Source of the DNA: DASUNQ01 sp044866775 | Lineage (GTDB): Bacteria > Acidobacteriota > Thermoanaerobaculia > Multivoradales > UBA5704 | DNA: 64,000 nucleotides | NCBI GenBank assembly: GCA_044866775.1 | Contig: JBIOUG010000080.1 | Span: 13,082-77,081, forward strand | Reading direction: 5' to 3' | Shown here: one piece after another, positions 8,088 through 17,178 of the stretch | Position numbering within the stretch: the first letter of the stretch is position 1 | How the letters are laid out: each line of letters opens with the position of its first letter | Made by a program: the position numbers and the translations under genes | Notes under the pieces: generated by a model | Database searches by the model: none | Seen by the model: the letters and a program-made list of their open reading frames with translations, nothing else | Told to the model about the DNA's origin: nothing

Positions 8088-9815
8088 ATGCTGCGGCGGA
8101 TCCTCAATCGGAAGCAGGACGAGCTGCTGGCCGAGAGCCGCCGGTTACTCGGCGAGCTGCAGGTGGCGCTCGCGCACTTCGACGCGGCGGCCGACGATCA
8201 GGTCACCATCCAGCGCTCCCTGGCGCAGCTCGAGGAGCTGTTTCTCCTCGTCGTCGCCGGCGAGTTCAACGCCGGCAAGAGCGCCTTCATCAACGCCCTC
8301 CTCGGCCAGAACGCTCTCGAGGAGGGGGTCACCCCGACCACCACCCGTATCCACGTCCTCGAGTACGGCGAGACCGAGGAGCGCACGTTCCTCGAGCCCA
8401 CCCTCGAGCGCATCAGCGCGCCGGTCGACCTGCTGCGCGACATCCACATCGTCGACACGCCCGGCACCAACGCCATCCTGCGCCAGCACGAGGCGATCAC
8501 CCGCGACTTCGTGCCGCGCTCGGACATGGTGCTCTTCGTCACCTCCGCCGACCGCCCGTTCACCGAGAGCGAGCGCGGCTTCCTCGAGGGCATCCGCGAC
8601 TGGGGGAAGAAGGTCGTCGTGGTGGTCAACAAGATCGACATCCTGGACGGGCCGGAGGACGTCGAGAGGATCCGCGCCTTCATCGCCGAGAACGCCCGCG
8701 CCCTCCTCGGCGAGAGCCCGGAGATCTTCCCGGTCTCGGCGCGCCAGGCGCAGAAAGCCAAGCAGAGCGGCGACCGCGAGCTGCTGGCGGCCAGCCGCTT
8801 CGATCTCCTCGAGCGCCACGTCGTCGACACCCTCGACGAGCGCGAGCGCGTGCGCTTGAAGCTCCTGAACCCGCTGGGCATCGGGCTCCGCCTCGCCGCC
8901 AAGTACCAGCAGGTGGCCGAAGGCCGCCTGGCGGTGCTGCAGGACGACGTCGCCGCCCTCGACGACGTCGACCGCCAGCTCGCGCTCTACCGCGAGGACA
9001 TGGCGCGCGAGTTCCGCTTCCGGCTCTCCGACGTCGACGCCATCCTGCACGAGTTCGAGAACCGCGGCATCGCCTTCTTCGACGAGACGATGCGCCTGGG
9101 ACGGGTCTTCGACCTGCTCAACAAGACGCGCATCAAAGCCGAGTTCGCGCGCCAGGTCGTGGGCGAGACGCCGCAGCTCGTCGAGCGGCGGGTCAACGAG
9201 GTGATCGACTGGCTGGTGGCGAGCGACCTGCGGGAGTGGCAGGCGGTCAACGAGCACCTGCTGCGGCGGCGGCAGGTGCACGCCGACCGCATCGTCGGCC
9301 AGGTGGGGCGGAGCTTCGACCACGACCGCACGCGCCTGCTCGACACCGTCGGGCGCGCGGCGCAGCGCTCGGTCGAGACCTACGACCGCGAGGCCGAGGC
9401 GAGCCGCCTCGCCGAGTCGGTGCAGGTGGCGGTGGCGGGGACGGCGTTGGTCGAGGTAGGAGCCCTCGGGCTGGGCGCGGTCATCACCCACCTCGCGGCC
9501 TCGGCGGCGATCGACGTGACCGGCGTCCTGGCGGCGAGCATGGTGGCGGTGCTCGGCCTCTTCATCCTGCCCAACCGTCGCCACGATGCCAAGCGCGAGC
9601 TGCGGCGGAAGATCGCCGCACTGCGCGAGCAGTTGATGAGCGCGCTCACGACACAGTTCGACCGCGAGATCGAGGGGAGCGTGCACCGCATCGGCGAGTC
9701 GATCGCCCCCTACACCCGCTTCGTGCGCGCCGAGCGCGAGCGGCTGGAGGGCGCCCGGCAGGCGCTCGCCGGCCTCCGCACCGGCCTCGAGCGCCTGCGC
9801 GCCCGCGTCGACTGA
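8088..9815 (+). CDS. Dynamin-family GTPase
   Basis: Bacterial dynamin-like protein, about 575 residues. GTPase motifs are complete: G1 VVAGEFNAGKSAFINALLG, G2 threonines in GVTPTTTRI, G3 HIVDTPGTNAI, G4 VVVNKIDIL. A long helical stalk follows, then a hydrophobic hairpin (GLGAVITHLAASAAI and LAASMVAVLGLFIL) typical of the paddle/membrane-insertion region of mitofusin-like bacterial dynamins, and a final helical bundle. ATG 8088 is preferred. An in-frame GTG at 7980 would add 36 residues of low-quality sequence. Bacterial dynamins remodel or fuse membranes, and some protect against phage or membrane stress. Confidence 0.88.
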   Translation: MLRRILNRKQDELLAESRRLLGELQVALAHFDAAADDQVTIQRSLAQLEELFLLVVAGEFNAGKSAFINALLGQNALEEGVTPTTTRIHVLEYGETEERTFLEPTLERISAPVDLLRDIHIVDTPGTNAILRQHEAITRDFVPRSDMVLFVTSADRPFTESERGFLEGIRDWGKKVVVVVNKIDILDGPEDVERIRAFIAENARALLGESPEIFPVSARQAQKAKQSGDRELLAASRFDLLERHVVDTLDERERVRLKLLNPLGIGLRLAAKYQQVAEGRLAVLQDDVAALDDVDRQLALYREDMAREFRFRLSDVDAILHEFENRGIAFFDETMRLGRVFDLLNKTRIKAEFARQVVGETPQLVERRVNEVIDWLVASDLREWQAVNEHLLRRRQVHADRIVGQVGRSFDHDRTRLLDTVGRAAQRSVETYDREAEASRLAESVQVAVAGTALVEVGALGLGAVITHLAASAAIDVTGVLAASMVAVLGLFILPNRRHDAKRELRRKIAALREQLMSALTTQFDREIEGSVHRIGESIAPYTRFVRAERERLEGARQALAGLRTGLERLRARVD

Positions 9816-9904
9816 GCCCGGCCTGACGGAGTTTTCGCACCTTCGACGCGTCTCCTGGCAGAGCCGGTCGCCGCCGAACGGCGGTCGGCGGGAAAGGAGA
9901 CATC

Positions 9905-10557
9905 ATCAACATCGGCAAGAGAGTGCGGTGCGGCGCCCTGGCGGTCGCCGTCGCCACGGGCGTGGTCGCGCCGGCCGGCGCGACCACCTTGATCCGCGCC
10001 GGGCTCGAGGATCTGACGGCCGTCAACGAGACGGTGGTCGTCGGCGAGGTCCTTGACGCGCAGTCGTACTGAACGCCGACGGGACCTTCATCCTGACCGA
10101 CGTCCGCGTCGCCGTGGCCGAGGTGCTCAAGGGGCGCGGCCGCGGGCGCGAGCTGACGGTCACGCTCCTGGGCGGCACCGTGGGCGACCTCACGACGCTC
10201 ATCGTCGCCATGAATTCCTGGACCAACGTGCCCGGCGCCAACCACGTCCTCTCCTACGCTGAGGCGGTGACCGCGGACTTCATCACCGACGGTATGAACG
10301 CCGTCGTCTGGGCGACCGGCGATGGGTGTCCACACCCTTGAGTGGGGGCCGACGTGCGGCGCCACCCGCTACGAGGTTTACCGCTCGACGAGCTCCGCCT
10401 TCGCCAGCCAGTGGCTGGAGTACTCGGGTCCGGACCTGTCCGACACCGTGACCGTCTCTGCGACGAATTATTTCCGGGTGAGGCCTGCAACGCGAACGGC
10501 TGCAGGGTCTACCGGACGGGGAACCGACCAGCCCAGTACTTCAACGGCTGCCTCTGA
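9905..10557 (+). pseudogene. Decayed secreted-protein gene
   Basis: A ribosome site (AAAGGAGA, ending at 9900) and a signal-peptide-like coding stretch are present, but the expected ATG reads ATC at 9905. The frame then runs to TGA at 10070-10072. Deleting one base from a TGG-AAC explains this stop, because sense continues in another frame (NADGTFILTDVRVAVAEVLKG). It goes on to a piece resembling the start of acidobacterial matrixin-like proteins (NVPGANHVLSYAEAVTADF), stops at 10341, and is followed by a fibronectin-III-like strand set (GATRYEVYRS...) with a further shift before NGCRVYRTGNRPAQYFNGCL. At least three lesions: clearly non-functional. Confidence 0.7.
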
Positions 10558-10572
10558 TCGCCACGCGCCCGC

Positions 10573-10600
10573 GGGAGGCTGCAGTTGCCTGCAGCCTCCC
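10573..10600. terminator. Bidirectional hairpin terminator
   Basis: Perfect 11-bp stem (GGGAGGCTGCA at 10573-10583 with TGCAGCCTCCC at 10590-10600) and a 6-base loop. It lies just past the decayed gene and just past the stop of the convergent VWA gene. There is no long T tract on either side, so it would act as an intrinsic-like or Rho-assisted stop. Confidence 0.65.
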
Positions 10601-10613
10601 GTGTCCGCCGGGC

Positions 10614-11723
10614 TCAGGACTGCCCGAACACGTACCCTTCGCGCGCCCGCACCCGGAACTCCGGGTTGCTGGTCTTGACCTCGACCTCCTGGAAGCCGCG
10701 CTCGCCGGCCGGGTGGGTGGCGCGGTAGCTGATCAGGTAGTACCCGCTCGTCTCTTCCGACACCTGCTGCAGCGGCGTCAGGAAGCTGACGGTGTTGAAG
10801 AAGTACTTGCCGCCGGTCTCGTTGGCGACCTGGTTGAGCGCGTCCGACAGCACGTGCTCGGTCCCCGGCGGGGTGAGGTCGATGGCGTAGAAGGCGACGT
10901 TGTTGTCGTTCATCGCCTGCACGGTGTCGTCGTAGTAGCGCGGGTCGGGCGTGTACTGGCCGAAGCTGTTGATGCGCCCGAAGCCGATGCCGAAGTAGAG
11001 CAGGTTCTTGCGCCCGCGCACGTTGCCAGCCGAGCGCGCCAGCTCCTGCAGCCCCTCGTAGATCGTCGGCGTGCGGTCACGCAGCTCGTTGCCGCGCGGC
11101 AGCCCGCCGAGGATCGACGGCCCTTCGCCGGCCGGGATGCGCGACGGCCAGTTCCCCTCGGTGTCCTTGCCGCGCGCGGCCGCCGAGATCGCCGCCTCGA
11201 GCGCCCGCCGATCGCCGGTGAAGTCCTGATGGACCTTCAGCTTCTGGTCGTAGCTGACGACCGCCACGTGATCGCCCGGCACCATCTCCTTGGCCACCCA
11301 CTCGCGCGCCCGCCGCGCCGCCTCGAGCTGCTGGCGGAGGAGCTGCGGCGCCTCCATGGCCGCCGAGCGCTGATCGTCGAAGAAGAGGATGAAGAAGCGG
11401 TCCTCGGTGCCTTCTGACACCTTCGGCCGCGCCGTCGCCGCCGGCTCGTCGAGCAGCCGCCGGTTGCTGTAGAACACCACGTCGGTGATCTCGACCGGCT
11501 TGCCGGCCTCGGTGACCTGGAAGTCGCTCTCCTCGAGCCCCAGGATGACGTTGCCCTTCCTGTCCTGCACCAGGACGTCGAGCAGCACCTCGCTGACCTC
11601 GACCTCCCCGGTGAACCCCTCTTGCCGCGGCTGCTCCTCCTGTGCCACCGCCGGGCAGCAGGGTGCCGATACGGCCACCACTAACAGGGCTAGGAGAGGG
11701 GCCCTGCGGAACGTACGATTCAT
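10614..11723 (-). CDS. VWA domain-containing secreted protein (VWFA-related acidobacterial type)
   Basis: 369 residues. The signal peptide (RRAPLLALLVVAVSAPCCPAVA) has a Cys pair near its end, so it could be a lipoprotein. An N-terminal DUF-like beta region (VEVSEVLLDVLVQDRKGNVI) precedes a von Willebrand A domain in which FFILFFDDQRSAA replaces the canonical DxSxS MIDAS, then GRKNLLYFGIGFGR, NNVAFYAIDL, and an end domain SGYYLISYRATHPAGERGFQEV. These proteins are abundant in Acidobacteria with unknown ligands. Start chosen at 11723 because an AGGAGAC site precedes it; the longer reading frame adds Arg-rich noise. Acts outside the cytoplasm. Confidence 0.9.
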   Translation of the reverse strand: MNRTFRRAPLLALLVVAVSAPCCPAVAQEEQPRQEGFTGEVEVSEVLLDVLVQDRKGNVILGLEESDFQVTEAGKPVEITDVVFYSNRRLLDEPAATARPKVSEGTEDRFFILFFDDQRSAAMEAPQLLRQQLEAARRAREWVAKEMVPGDHVAVVSYDQKLKVHQDFTGDRRALEAAISAAARGKDTEGNWPSRIPAGEGPSILGGLPRGNELRDRTPTIYEGLQELARSAGNVRGRKNLLYFGIGFGRINSFGQYTPDPRYYDDTVQAMNDNNVAFYAIDLTPPGTEHVLSDALNQVANETGGKYFFNTVSFLTPLQQVSEETSGYYLISYRATHPAGERGFQEVEVKTSNPEFRVRAREGYVFGQS

Positions 11724-11888
11724 AAGGGTCTCCTTTCTGGACTGACCAGAAAGACATCTGGGTAGCAAGGACCAGACCACCCCACCGCTTCTTCGCTTTC
11801 GACGTCGCCGACGCCTCCCCAACCGTGCAGCCCGGCGACTTTCGGTGCCGCGCGGGCGGGGTCTCGTCCTCCGCAGGTGACGGCGAGT

Positions 11889-14042
11889 CTACTTCCCGCC
11901 CGCCGGCCACCGGGAATAGAACCCGCCGGCCGCCGCCGTCTCCCGCAGCGCGTCGGACGGGTGATAGCGCTCCGACACCGCGCTCTCCAGCCGCTCGAGC
12001 GTCGCCAGCACCTGCGCCAGCCCCTCCTGGTCCGCCCAGCGGCAGAGCCCGGCCCGGAAGGGTGGGAACCCCGTGCCGTAGATCATCGCCAGGTCGAGCT
12101 CCGCCGCGCTCCGCACGACCCCCTCGGCGAGACACCGCGCCGCCTCGTTGACCATCGGCAGCACCATGCGATCGGCGAGCAGGCCGGGGTCGGCGGCCTG
12201 CGCCCGCGGGCTCAGGCCGAGGAGCCCATAGAGCGCCGGGTCCGGCTCCTTCCGCTCCCGCCCCTCGTAGCGGTAGAACCCGCGCCCGGTCTTCGTTCCC
12301 AGCCGGTCGGGCGCCGCCGCGCGGTCCATCCAGGACGGGTACACCAGCCGCTCGGGGAACGCCGCGTGGAGGATCGGCGCCACCTTGCCGGCAACGTCGA
12401 TCCCCACGTCGTCGGTCAGCGCCAGCGGCCCGAGCGGCATCCCCCAGTCGACCATCGCCCGGTCGACCACCTCGATCGCATACCCCTCGTCGAGCAGCCA
12501 GAGCGCCTCGGCGGAGTAGAAGGCGAGGAGGCGATTGACCAGGAAGCCCGGCGTGTCCTTGACCAGCACCGGCGTCTTGCCGAGCCGGCGGGCGAAGGCG
12601 AAGGCGGTGTTGACGGCGGACGGCTCGCTCGCCGCGGCGGCGATCACCTCGACCAGCGGCATGCGATGGACGGGGTTGAAGAAGTGCATCCCCACCACCC
12701 GCTCCGGCCGCGGCGTCCGCTCGCCGATCGCGCCGATCGGCAGCGACGAGGTGTTCGAGGCGAGCACGGTGTCCTCGTGCACCGCCGCCGCCACGTCGGC
12801 GAAGACCGCCTGCTTGACCGGGAGCTTCTCGACGATCGCCTCGATCACCAGGTCGAGCCGGCGGAAGCCCGAGTAGTCGAGGGTCGGCTGGATCAACGCC
12901 ATCTTGCGCCGTTCCTCGGCGCGCGTCAGGCGGCGCTTCTTGACCAACCGGTCGAAGAGGCCGGCGGCGTGCTCCATACCGCGGGCGAGGGCGCCGGTGT
13001 CGACGTCCTTGAGCCGCACCGGCAGGCCGGCCTCGTACGCCACGAGCTGCGCGATGCCGCCGCCCATCGTCCCCGCCCCGAGCACCCCGACGGCGTTGAC
13101 CTCGCGCGCCGCGGCGCCGGCGACGCCCTGGTCCTTCTTCGCCTCCTCCCCCAGGCGGAAGACGTGGATCAGGTTCTTCGCCACGCGCGAGATGGCGAGC
13201 TCGGCCGCGGCGCGGGCCTCGGCATCGAAGCCGGTGCGTGGGCCGTCCTCCACCCCCACGCGCACCACCTCGATGGCGCGCAGCGGCGCCGGGTAGTGGC
13301 CGTGGGTCTGCTCGAGGGTCTTCTTCCGCGCCTGGTCGAAGACGATCTTCCGCCCGAGCGGGTTCTTCTCGAGCAGGAGGCCCTTCCAGCCGGCGTTGCC
13401 CGCTTCCTTGCGCCGGCGCTCGCCGCCGTCGAAGCGCTGGAGGGCGAAGTCGCGCACGTGGTCGAAGAAGCGCGCCTCCGGCAGCAGGGCGTCGACCAGG
13501 CCGCTCTTGACGGCGCTGCGGCCGGAGACCGTCTTGCCGGTCAGGATCATGTCGAGCGCCGCCGCGAGCCCGATCCGCGCCGGCAGGCGGGTCGAGCCGC
13601 CCCAGGCGGGGAGGATGCCGAGCCGCACTTCGGGAAGGCCGATGCGGGTATCCGGGCGGTCGCTCGCCACCCGCCAGGTCGAGGCCAGCGCCAGCTCGGT
13701 GCCGCCGCCGAGGCAGATGCCGCGGATGGCGGCGACGGTGGGGAAGGGGAGCGCCTCCCAGGCGGCGAACAGGCGCTGGCCGACGCGCACCCCCGCCTCG
13801 GCCTCGATCGGATCGGTGACGCGGGCGATCTCGTCGAGGTCGGCGCCGGCGATGAAGCTCCCGTCCTTGCCCGAGAGCAGGACGAGGCAACCAATGTCCT
13901 GGCGCGCCGTCAGCTCGCGGAGCAGCTCCTCGAGCTCGGCGAAGACCGGACGGGAAAAGACGTTGACCTTGCGCTCGGGGGCGTCGAAGGTGAGCGTGGC
14001 CAGGCGGTTCGCCCCGACTGAAAGACGGAAGGCCGAGCTCAT
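11889..14042 (-). CDS. fadJ: Fatty acid oxidation multifunctional protein (enoyl-CoA hydratase / 3-hydroxyacyl-CoA dehydrogenase)
   Basis: Alpha subunit of the beta-oxidation complex, about 717 residues, the normal family size. N-terminal crotonase domain: GKDGSFIAGADLDEI, then oxyanion-hole IRGICLGGGTELALA and GLPEVRLGILPAWGG. Central NAD-binding domain of 3-hydroxyacyl-CoA dehydrogenase: VGVLGAGTMGGGIAQL, with the catalytic region MHFFNPVHRMPLVEV. Two C-terminal 3HCDH domains follow (LVNRLLAFYSAEALWLLDEG; GFPPFRAGLCRWADQEG). The start at 14042 omits a short unlikely leader. No thiolase is adjacent. It is followed upstream on the same strand by the acyl-CoA synthetase, which supplies its substrates. 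Confidence 0.92.
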   Translation of the reverse strand: MSSAFRLSVGANRLATLTFDAPERKVNVFSRPVFAELEELLRELTARQDIGCLVLLSGKDGSFIAGADLDEIARVTDPIEAEAGVRVGQRLFAAWEALPFPTVAAIRGICLGGGTELALASTWRVASDRPDTRIGLPEVRLGILPAWGGSTRLPARIGLAAALDMILTGKTVSGRSAVKSGLVDALLPEARFFDHVRDFALQRFDGGERRRKEAGNAGWKGLLLEKNPLGRKIVFDQARKKTLEQTHGHYPAPLRAIEVVRVGVEDGPRTGFDAEARAAAELAISRVAKNLIHVFRLGEEAKKDQGVAGAAAREVNAVGVLGAGTMGGGIAQLVAYEAGLPVRLKDVDTGALARGMEHAAGLFDRLVKKRRLTRAEERRKMALIQPTLDYSGFRRLDLVIEAIVEKLPVKQAVFADVAAAVHEDTVLASNTSSLPIGAIGERTPRPERVVGMHFFNPVHRMPLVEVIAAAASEPSAVNTAFAFARRLGKTPVLVKDTPGFLVNRLLAFYSAEALWLLDEGYAIEVVDRAMVDWGMPLGPLALTDDVGIDVAGKVAPILHAAFPERLVYPSWMDRAAAPDRLGTKTGRGFYRYEGRERKEPDPALYGLLGLSPRAQAADPGLLADRMVLPMVNEAARCLAEGVVRSAAELDLAMIYGTGFPPFRAGLCRWADQEGLAQVLATLERLESAVSERYHPSDALRETAAAGGFYSRWPAGGK

Positions 14043-14102
14043 GGCGTGCCGACCGCCCCCACACATCCTCTCTTGATCATCCGTTCATTCCCGCTAAGAA
14101 GC

Positions 14103-15908
14103 CTAGGAAGCGACTGCCCGCTTGCCCTGGTCGGCGCCGGAGTAGAGCCGGTCGATGATCGGGCCGTACTTCTCGTTGATCACCCGCCGCTTGACCTTCT
14201 GCGTCGGCGTCAGCTCGCCGGTCTCCAGCGTGAACTCCTGCGGCAGCAGGTCCCAGGCCACGATCTGCTCGTAGTGGGCGAGGTTCTTGTTGACCGCGTC
14301 GACCTCCTTGCCGTACATCTCGCGCACCCGCCGGTCGGCCAGGATCGCCTCGTTGCTCGAGATGTCGATCCCCTGCTTCTCGGCCCAAGGGCGCAGCGCC
14401 TCGAAGTCCGGCACCAGGAGCGCCGAGAGGAACTGGCGCCGGTCGCCGATCACCACCGCCTGGCCGATGAAACGGCTGCTCTTCAGAGCGTTCTCGATCG
14501 GCGCCGGGGCGACGTTTTTGCCGTAGGCGTTGACGATCAGCTCCTTCTTGCGGTCGGTGATGCGCAGGAACCCCTCGTCGTCCACCTCGCCGATGTCGCC
14601 GGTGTGGAACCAACCGTCGGGGTCGATCACCTCGGCCGTCCCGGCGGGGTTGTTCCAGTAGCCCTTCATGATGTTGGGGCCGCGGGCGAGGATCTCGCCG
14701 TCCTCGGCGATCCGCACCTCGACGTCCCGGATCGGGCGGCCGACGGTCCCCAGCGTGACGTGCTTCGGGGTGTTGACCGAGATGACCGGCGAGGTCTCCG
14801 AGAGGCCGTAGCCCTCGTAGATCGGGACGCCGACGCCCCAGAAGAACTCGGCCACGTCCTTCGCCAGCGGCGCGCCGCCCGAGAGCGCGAACTCGAAGCG
14901 GCCGCCCAGCCGCTCGCGGATCTTGTGGAAGACCAGCTTGTCGGCGAGGCCGAGCTTGAGGCCGAGGAGCCCCGGGGGCTTGGTGAGCTTGAGCCGCCAG
15001 GGGAGCGCCGCGCGCGCCACCCCCTGCGCCCAGCGGAAGATCTTCTGCTTGCCCGGCGAGCTCGCCGCCACGTTCTCCTGCACCCGCGACAGCACCTTCT
15101 CGTAGACCCGCGGCACCGAGACGAAGACGTGCGGCTTGACCTCGCCCAGGTTCTGGGCGACGGTCTGCACCGACTCGGCGTAGGCGATGGTGCAGCCCAT
15201 GTAGAAGTAGGCGTAGTCGACCGTCCGCTCGAAGGAGTGTGAGAGCGGGAGGAAGGACAGGCTGGTGAAGCGCCCCTCGACCGGCAGCGCCTCCATCGCG
15301 GCGACCACGTTCGAGGCGATGTTGCCGTGGGTGAGCATCACGCCCTTGGGCTTGCCGGTCGTGCCGCTGGTGTAGATGAGGGTGGCGAGATCGTCGGGCT
15401 TCGGGGTGCGCGCGCGCTCCTCGAACCAGGCCGCGTCGACGCCGTCGCCTCGCCCCATGAGGTCGGTGAACTTGGTGACGCGCGGGTCGCTCGAGGTGCC
15501 GCGGATCGCAACCCAGTGCTCGACGGCGGGCGTCTGGGCGCTCTGGCCGAGGAGGCCGTCGAGGTGCGCCTGGCTCTCGAGGAAGAGGATCTTGGCGCCG
15601 CAGTCGTTGGCGATGAAGGCCGCCTGGTCGGGGAGGAGGGTGGGGTAGATCGGCACCGTCACCGCGCCCAGGCAGAGGGTCGCGAAGTCGATCGTCGGCC
15701 AGTGCGGCGCGTTGTCCGACATCAGGCCGACGCGGTCACCCGGCCGGACGCCGAGATCGTGCAGCGCCTTGGCGAGGCGGCGCACGCGGTCGACCAGCTC
15801 TGCGGTCGAGACCGGCTCGTAGCGGCCGCCGGCCTTGTGCAGCAGACACTCCGGCTTGTTGTATCCAGCCGCCTTCAGGAACAGCTCCGAGAGGGTGCGG
15901 ATCGACAT
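14103..15908 (-). CDS. Long-chain fatty acid--CoA ligase
   Basis: AMP-forming acyl-CoA synthetase of the FAA1/FadD15 type, 601 residues. Activates fatty acids to acyl-CoA through an acyl-adenylate. ANL motifs: A3 TLIYTSGTTGKPKGVMLTHG near residue 180, SLSFLPLSHSFERTVDY, A5 YEGYGLSETSPVISVN near 360, DGWFHTGDIGEVDDEGFLRI with the conserved Asp, and DRKKELIVNAYGKNVAP with the hinge. ATG 15908 is preceded by GAGGAGG. It lies 60 bases upstream of fadJ on the same strand, so the two probably share a transcript as a fatty-acid degradation unit. Confidence 0.94.
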   Translation of the reverse strand: MSIRTLSELFLKAAGYNKPECLLHKAGGRYEPVSTAELVDRVRRLAKALHDLGVRPGDRVGLMSDNAPHWPTIDFATLCLGAVTVPIYPTLLPDQAAFIANDCGAKILFLESQAHLDGLLGQSAQTPAVEHWVAIRGTSSDPRVTKFTDLMGRGDGVDAAWFEERARTPKPDDLATLIYTSGTTGKPKGVMLTHGNIASNVVAAMEALPVEGRFTSLSFLPLSHSFERTVDYAYFYMGCTIAYAESVQTVAQNLGEVKPHVFVSVPRVYEKVLSRVQENVAASSPGKQKIFRWAQGVARAALPWRLKLTKPPGLLGLKLGLADKLVFHKIRERLGGRFEFALSGGAPLAKDVAEFFWGVGVPIYEGYGLSETSPVISVNTPKHVTLGTVGRPIRDVEVRIAEDGEILARGPNIMKGYWNNPAGTAEVIDPDGWFHTGDIGEVDDEGFLRITDRKKELIVNAYGKNVAPAPIENALKSSRFIGQAVVIGDRRQFLSALLVPDFEALRPWAEKQGIDISSNEAILADRRVREMYGKEVDAVNKNLAHYEQIVAWDLLPQEFTLETGELTPTQKVKRRVINEKYGPIIDRLYSGADQGKRAVAS

Positions 15909-16016
15909 CTGTCCCTCCTCTGGCAGGTGCGCGCGGCATCATAGCGCAGGACCTTGACCGCAAAGGACCTGGCCGCTATCCTTGCCCGTCTGTCCGCGTC
16001 AGCCGTGGACTCCCGT

Positions 16017-16093
16017 CGGGGCGTAGCTCAGCTTGGTAGAGCGCACGGTTCGGGACCGTGAGGCCGGAGGTTCAAATCCTCTCGCCCCGACCA
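16017..16093 (+). tRNA. tRNA-Pro (anticodon CGG)
   Basis: 77-base cloverleaf with encoded CCA. Acceptor stem CGGGGCG (16017-16023) pairs with CGCCCCG (16083-16089), discriminator A. Anticodon arm CACGG/CCGTG with loop TTCGGGA gives anticodon CGG, reading CCG. The T arm has GGTTCAAATCC. All stems pair. Confidence 0.97.
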
Positions 16094-16191
16094 GTCTTCT
16101 GAGGCTCAAATTTCAGCAGCGAAGGAGGTCGCGGCGCTGAGGCAGACGGCGCGAGTAAGCCTCGGCGGAGGAAGCACATCGGGCAGGTCTG

Positions 16192-17178
16192 TCAGGGCCG
16201 TGGAAGCTGGAGTCGGGCGCGCGTCCCGCCGAGCGGCGAGGTCTCCAGCGTGACAGAACCACCGTAGAGCTCGGCGAGATCGCTGACGATGGCGAGACCG
16301 AGCCCTGAGCCCCGGACCTGCTGGTCGGCCCGCACCCCTCGCTGCAGCACCCGAGCGCGCATCGACGGATCGAGGCCCGGCCCGTCGTCATCCACCGCGA
16401 TGACGAGTCGGGCGTCTTCGAGGGATGACGAGATGGCGACTCGCGAGCGCGCCCACTTGCACGCGTTGTCGAGCAGGTTCCCCAGCATCTCGTCGAGGTC
16501 TTCTCTGCGGCCCCGGATTTCGTGCGCGGGCGAGACATCGGTGTCAATCGCGAGCTCGCGCGCCGCGTGCAGGCGCCGCATCGTGCGCACCAGACCTTCC
16601 ACGGACGGCCGGACGGAGCAGCGGAGCCCCGGCGCTGCACGTGCCGAAGCCGTCGCCCGTGCGCGAGCCAGGTGATAGTCGACCTGCCGCTGCATGCGCT
16701 CGACCAGCTGACGGAGCGTCGTCGCGAGATCGCGATGGCCTTCGGCGTCGGCCTGTTCTGCCTCTTGCGCGAGCACCGCGAGGGGCGTCTTCAATCCGTG
16801 CGCGAGGTCTCCTGCCGTGGCGAGGGCTCGCGCCACCGCACGCTCGCGATCCTCGAGCAGCCCATTCAGATCGTTCACCAGCGGCTGCACTTCGCTCGGA
16901 TAGTCGCCTTCGATTCTCTGGCTGCGTCCCTCGCGCACCGAAGACAGGCTCGCGCGAAGGCTCCACAGCGGCGCCACCGCTCTTTGAACGAGGAACAAGC
17001 CCCCCAGGATGAAGGCTGCGGCGAAGATCCCCATCGCGGTGTGATACGTCACACCGGGCATCGCGAGCTCCGGATGATTGCGGGTGATCTTGAGCAGCAG
17101 CGCCGTGACCACGACGAACACCGCGGTCATCCAGACCAGCGCTCCGACGAAGAGGCGAGCGCGGAGCGAGCCCTTCAC
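16192..17178 (-). CDS. Sensor histidine kinase (OmpR-system partner)
   Basis: Inner-membrane kinase, 328 residues. Two membrane segments (about residues 9-29 and 46-66) flank a very short 15-20-residue periplasmic loop, so it may sense within the membrane. HAMP-like linker, then dimerisation helix with the phospho-acceptor His127 (DLAHGLKTPLAVL), N box MLGNLLDNACKWA, G1 DDDGPGLDP and G2 GSGLGLAIV. All catalytic boxes are present. The start overlaps the stop of the response regulator by four bases (ATGA), so they are cotranscribed. Its PhoQ-like layout suggests cation, antimicrobial-peptide or membrane-stress sensing, but the signal is unknown. Confidence 0.92.
   Translation of the reverse strand: MKGSLRARLFVGALVWMTAVFVVVTALLLKITRNHPELAMPGVTYHTAMGIFAAAFILGGLFLVQRAVAPLWSLRASLSSVREGRSQRIEGDYPSEVQPLVNDLNGLLEDRERAVARALATAGDLAHGLKTPLAVLAQEAEQADAEGHRDLATTLRQLVERMQRQVDYHLARARATASARAAPGLRCSVRPSVEGLVRTMRRLHAARELAIDTDVSPAHEIRGRREDLDEMLGNLLDNACKWARSRVAISSSLEDARLVIAVDDDGPGLDPSMRARVLQRGVRADQQVRGSGLGLAIVSDLAELYGGSVTLETSPLGGTRARLQLPRP

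Noticed and set aside
11077..14064. Minus-strand open frame of 995 codons across fadJ and the VWA gene
   Set aside because: Out-of-frame shadow of fadJ; Arg/Gly/Pro-rich with no domain. High G+C suppresses stop codons.
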